Assembly: GCA_033557685.1 (NCBI GenBank) | Contig: JAWQRN010000623.1 | Span: 1 to 27,684, forward strand | From: Sperchopsis tessellata | Lineage: Eukaryota > Arthropoda > Insecta > Coleoptera > Hydrophilidae | Length of the DNA: 27,684 nucleotides | Direction of reading: 5' to 3' | Shown: positions 1 through 12,600 of the stretch, one piece after another | How the letters are laid out: every line of letters begins with the position of its first letter | Numbering within the stretch: the first letter of the stretch is position 1 | Notes under the pieces: model-generated | The model's input: the letters and a program-made list of their open reading frames with translations, nothing else | What the model was told of the DNA's origin: nothing | Databases searched by the model: none | Made by a program: the position numbers and the translations under genes

Positions 1-295
1 TATATATATATTATATTATATTATACTATAATATATATGATTACAGCTTGGCATATTAAATTAAAATTAAATGGCATACTAATGTGGAGAGAACAAGGCA
101 CATAACATAATAGCAAATAATCAAACGTCACTTTTGACAGAATACTACTATATTTGATTATAGGAAACTAATTTTTTGATGCCAAAGAGTCTGTAAGTGA
201 TGGATGCCTGGACCTCTAATATTTCTTATTCAATGACATTTTAATGTAGAATACATTCTGTGAAAAAAAAAATTTATAATATGAACTACACTTAC
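1..295. other. AT-rich intron sequence, starting with a TA-rich tract
   Basis: Positions 1-40 are an imperfect TA/TTATA low-complexity tract. The rest is AT-rich with no coding character. Because exon F ends at a donor site at 295/294, this is the 5' part of the following intron, which runs off the window. Confidence 0.7.
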
Positions 296-673
296 CTAGT
301 GTTGTCGTTGTCGTAGTTCCAGTAGGAGTATTTTTCACTGAAACAATTTCTTTCGACGTAATCTTGAAAATTGGAATATCTTCAAGTGGATCACATAAGT
401 CTATTAAAGGTGTTGGCTTACTTCCAGAAAGGCCTTTATCTTTAGGGTCTATAACAGGAGTAATCTTGATTTCATCAATGCTAGAATTGACACTCTTAGA
501 GGAAACTTTATCTTTCGAATCATTGTCATCAGAAATTTTGATTGTCACTTCATTTTCATCTTCAACCTTCTGCCTCTTTTCCTGCACTTCTAGGAGATCA
601 ACTGGATGACTTCTTCTTTTAGATACAATATGAGGATGACCACCTTCCTTTGATAATTTTACTTTTATTTTTC
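296..673 (-). CDS. Exon F of the repeat protein (last exon in window)
   Basis: Acceptor: minus-strand TTTTTTAG ends at 674. Donor: GTAAGTG follows base 296, a near-consensus 5' splice site. Two leading bases (GA) complete a Gly codon whose first base is supplied by exon E, and 125 codons plus one base follow (phase 1 out). The product begins GKIKVKLSK, has a basic cluster (SKRRS, then EKRQK) that could act as a bipartite nuclear localisation signal, then acidic serine-rich sequence with EVTIKISDD and EIKITPVIDP, a segment TPLIDLCDPLEDIPIFKI at 360-407, and a run of threonines just before the donor. The segment around LIDL resembles one in exon E (TPTLIDFEDE...IVLKI), so this may be an internal duplication. 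The frame is open past the exon but downstream of the donor it loses composition and stops at 216. No function is recognised. Confidence 0.85.
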
Positions 674-3600
674 CTAAAAAATAATATGGTTAAAAAGTAT
701 AACATGCAATCGAAGAAAGAATGTAACTGAAGATAAAGGCGGAATGACAACAAAAAAATTAGAACTATGGATACAGCAATTGAAATACAAACTGTGGTAT
801 AGCAGCAGTTAAAAGGTTAAAAAATTCCCCAATTATTTATAACTTTAAAAACCTTCGTACCTAGCTTTTCAGTAGTCATAGGGTTCTTATTGTTAACATT
901 AATCTTCAGCACAATTCGCTCTTTAATCTCATCTTCAAAATCTATCAATGTTGGTGTATCTGTGGGAGGTAAGCTTGGACTTCTGGCCAAGCTATCCGGT
1001 TCATTGTTATCCTGATCATCATCTTCTTGATAGTCTTGTGGTTTAACTATTGGCTTTATAGTTATCCTCGGACTGTGGGGTGTGGAATCAGAAGACTTTG
1101 GTGACCCTGAAGGAGAATTGCTTGATTTCCTTTGGATAGGTTTGATGGTGATTTTCGGACAAGTAGGTGAGGCACTTTCAGAACTTGAAACTTCTTCAGG
1201 TGGTTTTACAATGGGTTTTATGGTTATCCTAGGGTTTTGTGATGTAGATTCTTTTGGTTCCGTATTATCTGGAGGTTTGACAATGGGTTTGATTGTGATT
1301 TTTGGAGTTGTTGTTTTCTCAGATGAAGATTCTGGCTGTGGATCATCTTTTTTCACAACAGGCTTTATTGTAACCTGAAATTTAACCAATAATTATTAAA
1401 TTGCTAATAATATTTTTATTATTTCTATTTTCACCTACTATACTGAGCAATTAAAAATGAGAGATTATCATGAATGGAAATTATAAATTATCATTTTAAG
1501 CCTGTGGTATCAATTATTGCAAGTCATACGATTTTTTGATACCTTTTTCTGCCAACAACTCATGACATTTCTTAATGTTAGCGCCACAAAATTTTGCTAG
1601 CAGTGGAAATGGAATGACTTTTTTTATATACATATAACTGAATTTTTTTTATAAATGAAGGCTTCATTTCATTTTTTATCTCTCAGTATAAAGGATACTA
1701 TTTTAATCTAAGTTCTTGTTCACAGTGGACAGAAAGCAAACAGCCCACTGCAAATTTAAAAATGATATACAGCATTAAGAAGAATCTTTGATATCCTCAG
1801 TTGGAATTAACTTTAATATATTTAACTTGATTTTTGGACAAACGGTAATGTTTAGTGTAACAATTTGAATTTTTCTATTGAAAATGACAATATTATGTTC
1901 GATGTCTCCTTCTGTTACTATTGAAGTTATGCCACTTTTTCTCACATATATCACTGCTTCAAGACAATTATCACCTGATGGCAGTTATGAGAGCTACATG
2001 GTAAAATCTATATCTGAATAACCTTTACAGGTACAATTTTCAAATGAAGCAGGCAATGAAGAAAATAAAATACAAAAACGAAAACACAGAATTCAAAACA
2101 AGAAATGTTGACAAAAACTTTGAAAATTAAAATGAAAAACAGTGGCAGAAATTCAAAAGATATTAAAGTAGTAAGCAAAGGTCTGAACACTACTAATATA
2201 ATTCTAAAATTACAGAAGGTAAACACTAGATATTTTTTTACCACTGGAAGTTTATGTGACCTAAAAAATAATGACAATTTCAGTTAAGAAGGCAGTTATT
2301 CCAAAATAAAGATTTAATAGATGATTGCCAATAATTATAAAAGAATAATTTGAATAAGTTCTTAATGGAAACATCTATTTTTAAAAGTTTTGTTAACTAT
2401 GATGGCAAATCTTAGCGACTAGGATTTTCCTCAGTTTTACCTAGTCATAGTATTAATATTATGCCCACTTCCTGGAGTGCACTGGAAGTGACAATGTATT
2501 AAAAGCACAGTAGTTATGTTTTAGATGTATCTGTAATTGAGAATATGAAGGAACTATTGCAGAAGTGATTCAAACTAATATGACATCCATCCTCTATTTT
2601 ATACAGTTTTTGAAAATTATACGAATTGATCAGTGCTTACATAATTTTTTGTGCCCCCCAAATAAATTTTCCTAGCATGTAAAAATTATATTTGTTCTCT
2701 ATACTTCCACACTGTATAAATAGTGGAGAGTTAAAAATATTCTAATTAATTTATTTGAATTGTTTTTTATACTTATATATAAATATTATAATAAATTAAG
2801 TTAGAGATCAATTTAAACTTATACACATTACTACAAGCCACGAAAATAATTTTAAAGGGGTCAAGAACTAGAAAAAACATTAATTTCACTGTGAAAATAA
2901 AAACCCTATTCCAAAAAATAAACAAATATAAAGTAGAAAATCAGAGGGTGGATCAGGTTTCATGGTCACTTGGTACGATAATTTCCAACTTATTTAGTGT
3001 AAATGTATTGATAACAAATCTTTATTCATACATCTCTTCATTTCCAATAATGTAACAAATAAACAGTGAATGCCAAACAATACATTGAAGAAAAGCAAGA
3101 CACTAAAATTATCTCACAGTAAAGTATTTGTGATGTTCATGTATACTTCAGTAGTGAAAATATCACAGAGATTTACAAGGGAAATATCACCTGTAAAAAC
3201 AGAAAATAATAAGATTCTGCAAGATGTCCTACGAGTTATTAATATTATCCGAAACTACAATAGTAAATTCTTTGTATAAATTAAAATTTAAAAGGCAACC
3301 CTTTCATGTACTTTATACTTGGAGATTACTTAGTTTGTTTCTACTGAATGATGTTCAGATTATAAAATAACAATTGTAACTGATCTATTTTTATGATTCA
3401 CATAAATTTAAAAAATCATTCTCTTGAACATAAGACTTATGTAAAGTTTCAATATTTCTATAATTAAAGTCAAAATTTAAATACAGCTGAGAAAAATTAA
3501 ATTATTATTTTATCCACATTCATTATATAACTTAATTTATTTAAAACAAAAGAGCTTTAAAATTGTTTCTTTTTAAATGACCCATATAGCCTCGTTTTTC

Positions 3601-6600
3601 AAAAATTTAAACAATTATAAGTAAACTAAGAAATTTGAAAGCCATAGAAATAAATCTAAAAATGTTTAGGATCGAAGAGCGAACCACCCCTAATCTTCGA
3701 GATAATCCTAGTTATTAATATTAATATAATCAAGATGATTCTCATCACACCATATCCAAATTATTAAGACATATTAGCAGATGAATACCATCATCACATC
3801 CAGTGATAACTATGTACCACTTCAAATCATCATTGTTAAAAATGAGAGTCTATATTAGTGCCCTGAGGAACACCAGATGTTAGATAATCTGTAAAGTAGA
3901 TATTTTTGCCCTGTGGCACCTTGGATACGAAATTAAGAGAATTTGCAACAATGAAGACCATATGACCTTGCATTTAACTTCAAAAAGTATTAGTGCCACA
4001 AAAAATGTTTTCATACTAAAAAAGAAAAACTCATGATTTAAAGAGTAAACATCCTTTGTAGACAAACTTTCAAACTAAAAACAAATTTTATCAACCCTTT
4101 ATGAACTCTGAAAAAATACCAACAGCGCTCTATTCCAAAAATATATGGCAGAATATAAATTAGCTCTCAATAACGCAAAGAAACAATACAATGATGACCT
4201 TAAACTTAGATCCACTAACACATAAATACAACTTATTCAAGCATGTAATAAAAAAAGTCACAAATTTAAAAGTAATATTGCACCAAACGAATTTAGTAGA
4301 TATTTCATCAATATCAGACAAATGTAGCAGTTAGGAAACAGAAACCACTATGACTTGAACGTGTGGCTAAATCACTGAGCCATTCATTGTGTACTCTTGT
4401 CTATTTATGTTTTGGTAAAGGGGAATTTCCATCCACACCAAAAATATCACATGTAATACCCATTTTTAAAAAAGGAAATAAGGATGACCCTTCAAATTAT
4501 CGTCCTATATCAATAATACCAGTAGCTAGAAAAAAGTTCCAACTAAATATTCAGAAAACAAGTTGACCTTTCTGAATCGCAACATGGCTTTCAAGTGGGG
4601 GTTCAACAATTACAGCAGCATTAACACTTGCTAATAAAATCATGAATGACTTCGAACAAGGTAACTCCTTAGCCACACGGTATGTGATTTATCGAAAGCT
4701 TTCGATTGTGTCACACCCGATCTTACTTTCAAAACTCGAAAAGTGCGGTATTTGGGAAGTTCTCTTGCGTCTTTGAAGTATATTTGACTAATAGATACCA
4801 GTATGTCAATTTAGGAAAGCACTCATCAACAAGAAAGCCCATTGGAAGTGGCATACCCCAGGGCTCAATTTTAGGTCCAGTTTTGTTAATTACTTTTATG
4901 AATGATTTTCATACTTCAACTAAATGTTAACATGTCTTATATGATAACATGACATTGCTAGTAGCTCGTTAAGACAAAATTTTGCTCCTTAATGTGCGCA
5001 AGGAAACAGGTCACCAAGAATTATAAAAGCTCTTATATTTCCAGTAGTTCACATTAAGTAGTTGTGCATGTCTCCCTGGTGAATGAAACAAACATCTGTT
5101 TTCTTGATCCTAACAAGACTTCCAAACAATTAAAGCTCTCAAAGTGTTTAAATTAACATGTTTACTTATACAAAAAATATTCGTAATTATATACTAGAAT
5201 TAAAAAAGTTTTTAATTATGCAGTTTTTTTCAGTGTCAGTAATTTGAAATTTTAGTTGATCTATTTACATTTGAAGTTACTTTTGTTTTGTCAATTCTCA
5301 AAGAATCTTTTTGTTCTGAAATTATTTGTAGTTACTTTTACTTTGTAATTATTTGAATATTACGTATGTATTACTGATGTATCTAACACTTATAAAAATC
5401 TATCTAACGATCAATTACATCAAAATATATATATAATCCTTTTTACATCTCTTTTACCTTTTCAGGTGTCGAGATAATTTTCCTCTGTTCTCTATTCAAT
5501 TCTTTTTATTAATGCATTCCATTCTTTCCTGTTCCAAACCTTTTCTCTTGCCTCTTGACATCCAATGTTGTTTCTTAGTATCTCCTCTATGTTGATCTCC
5601 CATATTTTCTGTGATCTTACTCTTTTTTTTTCTTTCTTATTATTCTCGTTCTCCATGCTATTTTCGTTTGTCTAACCTCTGGCATTCTTATTACGTGTCC
5701 TTACCATTCCAATTGCTTCTTCTCTATGATATTCAGTACTCTTTCTGTTTGCAGCTGTGTTATCTGATAATTTCTCATCCTGTCCATCCTTGTAACTCCC
5801 TCCATCTTTCTTAAGTATCTCACTTCTGCCCCTGTATTTTACTTTTTAATCTCTGATTCAGCACCCATGTCTCACTCCCATATATTAGTGCTGGCATGTA
5901 TTATCGTTTTGTATAGTGAATTATCTTGTTTATAGCACGGTAACTATTTGCTGCCTGTACTCTGTTATTTATTTTGTCCTCTAAACTACCTTTGTTGTTT
6001 AGAGATGAGCCCAAGTATTTAAATGATTCCACCGATCCTGGGTTGAATGGCCCTTTCTAAATCTGTTTGAGCCCTTTCTATTTTAGCTCCCACTGGCTGT
6101 CTAAGTTTGCCTGAGGCAATAATCCTTGTATATTTTAGCACTTATATATATTAAAGATATTCCTCTGTTATTGTTTCTGTTACTGCTATCTCTCTTTATG
6201 TGTATGCTTTTTTCAGTCGTGTGGTATTTTTCCCAATTCCTATGTTCTATTTAGCATGTTTAGTAGTAATTTTTCTCCATCTTCACCCATATATTTCAAC
6301 TGCTCCGATTTTACATTGTCATGTTCCAGTGCTTTGCCATTTCTTAGCCTTTTGAGTACTAATTTCATTTCCTTCCCTGTGATAATTTCTGCTTCTTTGT
6401 TTACTGTTGTGTTCTCAAGCTCAATTCTTCAAAATACTCCTATCTCTTCATTATTCTTTACTATCCTTCCCTTTTTATCCCTTAGCTGTATCAATGTTGT
6501 TTGATCTTCCTTATTACAGGTGTTTAAGTGTTCTGTATTTTGATTTTTCTTGAAGTTTACCCCTAGTGTGTCTCCAAAATCTTTCCATGTCCTCTCCTTT

Positions 6601-9600
6601 GATTTCTTTACCACTTCTTTTGTTTTTTATTTCTTGGTTTTTTGTAGTCATCGTATTCTTCTTTATTCGTGTTTAGGAACTGCTTCCATTTTTGTTTCAT
6701 TTTTACTTATTCTTTAACTTCTTCGTTCCACCAGTGAGTTTGTTTTTCGTTCTGTGCAAATCTGATTGTACCACATGCACATTCTGTTGCCTCCGTTATT
6801 ATGAGTTTAAAGGTACTCCACAATTCTTCTAAATTGTTCATATTTGGTATAGTTTACATTGCATTGGTAATTCTCTCTTATTTGCATATCCTTTAATTTT
6901 TCTATTCTGAACTTCACTGTTTTTATTTATATCTTAGTAATCTTGCTTTCTTGTCTTCTTCCCTTTCATTTACTAGGTACTAGGTAGTGGTCACTTACAA
7001 TTTCACCTCCCCTTCTTACTCTTATGTCCGTTACTTCCCTTACCTGCTCCCTGTTAGTTAAGAAATAGTCAATTATCAATTTTTCATTTCTGCTCCGTTT
7101 TTCTCTAGTGTATTTGTAAGTTTCTTTGTGGGCATAGAGTGTATTTAAAATTCTCAAATCATTTACAATGCAATGAGTATAAGTCTGTTCCCGTTATTAT
7201 TTTTGGTTGGTTCTCCAAGCAGCCCCATTTTGTCTTCCAGTGTCCTGTTTCTTTTTCTCGCTCTGGCATTAAAGTCACCCATCAAGTATGTACGTTCTTC
7301 CAAACTATCGTATTCCAACTGTATGCTCTCCCAGAATTCCTCTTTGTTCGCTTTGCTTTTATCTTCCCTTATTCCATATATTACCATTATATTTGCAGTC
7401 TATCCATTTCGTGTCATCCAATTTAATTGTCATTATCCTTTCATTCACGCATTTCCACTCCTTTATTGTCTGTTCCATCCTTTTGTCTATTATACATCCC
7501 ACACCTGCTCTCGCTCACACGTTATCCTTCTTCGTTTCTGTTATAGTCAGTAAGTCTAGTCTTACCTTTTCAAATTCTTCCTCTAGCTCTGTTTCCTTTC
7601 CATTTAGTCCTCTTACATTCCATGTTCCCACTTGCATTATCCTTGTCGTTTGCCTGATCTTCATCATTGTGTCTATTTCTGTTTCCCTATTTTTTAATTG
7701 TTTTTTGACATTTCTTTCTCATCTTTAATTTCTTTTAATGACACCCTGTTTTCTTGTTTGTCCCAGACAAACATTTTCTGGTCAACAACAATTTTTTGGC
7801 ACCCTATCTTCACCATTTTCCCTTTAGGCCTTTCTTCTCTTGCGATACTTCCAATTTCCCTCTAAATCCTCCGCTCTTCCCAAGTAAAATCTTTATCAAT
7901 ATATATTCTTTCATTTCTCAGTTTGGTTTTTGCAGCCATGATCTTTTGTTTCTGTTCCCAGTTTGGTAATTCCGCAATAATTAAATCATTCAAATATAGG
8001 TAATTAAATGTAATAGCCTTCCAAGGTTATTATCTATATGAATGTTGTTTCCTGGTGGAAACCTTGTTGAGGCTCTGAAAAGTGCCTAATTAAACCTCCC
8101 CTGATCTTTATCTATTATTCCATGAATATCTGCTGTCTAAAAATTAGAATCAAAAGACTTTTCACTCTACTAGTAACACAATTTGAATTTAGAAAAACGA
8201 GGTTAGAAAAAACAGGAAACAACAGGAACAATGTGAAAATTTCAAAGAACAATATGTTTTCCCAAAAAAATACAACAATTTAATTTAAGCCTACACCAAT
8301 TATTTTATGATTAATTCCATTCAAATTTGAATTTACTAAAACACTAAAACGTTTCATGGTTAATAATAAATTGTAGAGGATGAAATAGCTTACCATAAAA
8401 TGACAGAAATAGTACAATCTATTTGTAATGAATATTTTCCTTTATCAATTTGAACAATTATTTACAGTCTCACAAAAAAAAGACAATAAAATTCAACGTC
8501 AACTGTGAACTTGGATACGCAAACCAGTTTACAAATACTGATATATAGCTTATCTAAATTATTTACATTATTACTTGTACCTGGTAATAATGTTTGCTAA
8601 GTTTCTACTACACACTTCAAACAAAGCCTGCTATTAAAAATATACTATTATTTAATTAGCAAAATTAACTATTAAATAAGATGCACCAGTTCTTATAATT
8701 CAGATTTTTATTGCATCATTATAAATATACAATTCTATTAAATCTTCAACATGTTTACATAACCATTTCATTAAATCAGAAAATAGAAAATTCAATGTTT
8801 AATGGGCAATTTTTATGATTTTTTTTTTAAAGATACCTATCAAAAGTACTGCCAAGATAGCTGCTATCAGAGCACTAATGAGTCAATGGCGAAGACTCGA
8901 AGGCGCATACAATGCCAATCGCAAGAATTTGCCGAAAATAAAAAAATTACTATTAGGTGCACCAAAGATGGACTAATGTTCGTGTTGTGGCAGAATAACA
9001 AAGACCTTTTAGTTATGAGTTACTGCCATACTGATGCCATTACATCTGCAACTAAAACCAACAAAGATGGTGTCTTGCTCAGAAATGACTGCTTTGTAAG
9101 TATCTATGCATCTCCCTGAATAGAGCACTTCAAGATGGCGTTGTATAAGGTGATCCCAGAACAAAAAGAAAACTCAAACCAAAACTATTTACAGGGAATG
9201 TAAGGGTCCATTTCGTAAAAACTCTCTTGCCTTGTACCATATAGTAACCTAGATTTGATGTTTACTTCAACAGAATAATGTTATATTTTTCAATAATACT
9301 TTTGTTTACCTAATAAAATGTTGTTTGTTATAAGGTAATGGTTCACATATGTACCACCACCCCCACAGATACCCAATTATAATTTCCAATTGCTGTGCTT
9401 AAAGAATCTGTTTGAGTTCTATCAAGTTAATTTGAAAAGAAAAAATCTTGTATCCTGATGTCCTGAAAACCATCTTAAAAGGGTTAAATGATTATCGATT
9501 ATTGTAATATTTTCTATTTTGTTGATCAATTGATGAATTTATTTTTTAGCTCATATCATAGTGGTAGTGAATTGAAAAAAATAACTGTTACTTCAGACCT

Positions 9601-12600
9601 TTCTTCCAATCGTTTATTTTGTTTTGTGGTCTTATTATGAAGCACTTTTTGGGTCAAAACAATAGATTTTAGTGGAAAAATAAATCCTAGATTAATAGAA
9701 CATTAAATTGTTTTATTTTATGATTTTTCTTGGCAGATCCCTTACATAAATGAACATACAAATTACAAAAAGACAGTAAAACTTAATGCCAATACCCGCC
9801 GAAATGACATTTAACATCATAACTGATAACCGAAGAAGTAAAATTCAGCAGCTGTGTAGGGATATTTTGGTTTATTAAACACTAAAAATTCTTTTGACAA
9901 CGTTGATTTAATTGTTAAGTAACATATGATACCGAAGTTCAAAGCAGATTTTGGCATTCAAATTAAAATTAATTGTATAAAAATTATTAAATTATGGAAA
10001 AGTCACATTTAACTTCGTTTTAACTTTACCTAGTTTTCTGATTATCCAAAATACTAAAATTAAAACCAACTATTAAGATTTTATTTGTACAAGGTAAATA
10101 TCAAATACTAATTATCATTCTATAGATTCTTTTTTATCAACACAAAATAAGCAAAATGAAAATTTGATTTTACAAATATGCTGCCATTCGAACGAAAACA
10201 ATAAAGATTAGGCTATCTAAAAATAAAAAAAAATAATAAACGTAAACAATTACACTACAACCAAAATTTGTCTACAATACTATACTAAATTTCATAACTA
10301 AAATTGCAATATTTACTATAATCTCCACTTATTGAAACCCAAATTTAATGATAATAGTTCTAAAGGCTATTTAAATAAACCCTAAGACTTAAGAAAGTAT
10401 TTTGTCTTAGGCAAGGAATTTTTAATTCTGAAATTTCAATCGCATATTACAAGGTATCATGCGCTGGGAAATAATTGAAATGTCTGCATATATAATTCTA
10501 ATAAACAATTGGAAGCGATTAATAAACATTTGTGTTTACCAATTAACAACAAATAATATTTAGCTGTAAACACTAAATTAGTTAAAATTATTAAATTAAT
10601 TAATCACTTTTTTAATAAATTGTTTATCACTAAAGCTGTAACTAGTACTTAAATGCATTATGTACATGTTTTTAAATATTTTAAATTATAAAAATTATCA
10701 TTCTATCATACCTTTGGAGTTGTTTTAGGCTGTTGCACTACCTCCTCATCTGGCTTAAGAATAGGTTTAATAGTCAACTTTGGACTTGACTTCTGTTGAA
10801 CTTCATCACACTTAACATTTGTTTTAATCATCAATTTCAAAGGACTCAATGCTTCCTGAGGCTTAACAACAGGTTTGATAGTAATCTTTGGACTATTCTG
10901 TGTAGGAGGTGTAAGAGGCTTTACTGTAACTTTAGGACTGTGCTGTGAGTCCGGTACTGGAATAGGTTTTATAGTGATCCTAGGCACTGTCGTCTCTCCA
11001 TCTGAAGAACTATGTTTCAAAGGTGGAGATTCCTTAGATTGATTTCCGGTTTTTATTATCAATTTAGGCACCAAAAGGTCTTTCTCCTTGCTGCTCCGCA
11101 AAGTCCTTGGACTAGAAGTTCTAGGAGATGATTGTTTAGTTGACTCCTCCGGACTACAAATCTTCAAAATAGAATTACTATCATCTTGTCTTTGTTTAGT
11201 GATGGTCATTTTTAAGTTTTCACTCTTTGATATTTTCGAGCTGTATTCGGATTTGGAAGATTTTTCTGTGCTGGATACTTTCGATTCTTTAGATTCTCTA
11301 TGTGAAACTGTAGGTTCCTTTTTATCGGCAACTGTAGATGTAGCCGTTTCCCCTACTTCTATTGAAAGAAGTTGTGTTACTTTTGATGTAGTTGCTCTGC
11401 CTTCTTGTTTTGAGTTGCTCACTGTTGTAGAGCTTTCAACAGCTTGTTCAGGTTGTACGTCGGCTTCTGATTGGTCTATGTCTTGCTCGACCTACAAGAA
11501 TGTTGTAGAATCAATCTGTTTATTTATTATATTAATGCATTTATTTTAATACATAGTTTTTAATTTACATAATAAATTAATGTGTATCACTAGCAGTTCG
11601 ACACGCCGTCCCGATTGTATTTATTAAAGCCCACATGACAAGGTATCGTTATTAGACATATATTAAAACTTACAATGAAAATAGAAGAGTTATGTGTATT
11701 GAGAAAGACTTACAGGAATTATGAGGTAAGAAGCACTAAAGGGAAAACTGAAGTGATGGAGTTAATTTTAAGGGTGTTTAAAAAGTTTTAAGTGAAATCA
11801 AATTAAATTTAAAACTCATGAAAATTATTATTTGCATTATTTATTTATGAAAAAAATATAATCATATCGATCCAAATTAAAAGTTTCTTTTTTTCTCAAA
11901 GGTGTTAGGTCCATTAATCAAGCAAAGGTTACAGAAATATATAGAAGAAATAAAGAAAGAATATCTTAATACATGGTTAAAGAATAGTCTTGTGTAAATT
12001 ATGTCATATTTTGACAGTACACAAAAGACACTAGCGATATTACAAGACAGAAGACAACCTGATTGCAGTAACATATTCAGATTTAAGGGCGGATTTCACA
12101 GAGGTATAGCAGGTATGATCAATGGGATCACTCACAGAAGATCCAGTGTCGCGTTGAAAAAACTAGAAATATGTTTACTAAAATCAAAAATATGGCTCCT
12201 TTGCTGCTATATCTTCTCCATACTACTATACGGATTAGAAACATGGACATTAAATGAAGAAAGAAGTGAAAGACGTGAGTCTTTTAAAATGTGAATATAT
12301 CGAAGAATCCACAGTCAAGGAAAGAAAGCAAGAAGAAAAAGTAGTTCTAAAAATGGTGAAGATAAGGAAGCTTGAGTAGATGGGGAACATTACGAGAAAT
12401 GCGACCCCGGTATGAACTGTTTCCACAAATTCTCTAGAGCAAAGTATTGGGAAAAAGAGGACCCTGGCATAGGCGAATATCATAACTGAAGAACTGATTA
12501 TAGGACTGTTCTGTACCAGGTTCAATAAATTCATAATTACCGGGTTGAAAATCAACATCTGGAACAGATAGGTACCGAAAGAAAAAGACGACCTGCTATA

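Noticed and set aside
2008..2287. Overlapping open frames on both strands around 2.0-2.3 kb
   Set aside because: AT-rich, no recognisable motif, no splice context; treated as chance.
7139..7728. Overlapping plus-strand open frames of hydrophobic Phe/Ser/Leu-rich sequence
   Set aside because: They are complements of the minus-strand LINE endonuclease coding sequence, not membrane proteins.
10706..11422. Taking in-frame GTG/TTG codons as starts of separate genes in exons B, C, D and F
   Set aside because: These are not eukaryotic starts; frames stay open upstream to proper AG acceptors and phases match the neighbouring exons.
11088..11549. Plus-strand open frame opposite exon D, 153 codons
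   Set aside because: Antisense shadow; extends beyond the exon by chance and has no recognisable content.
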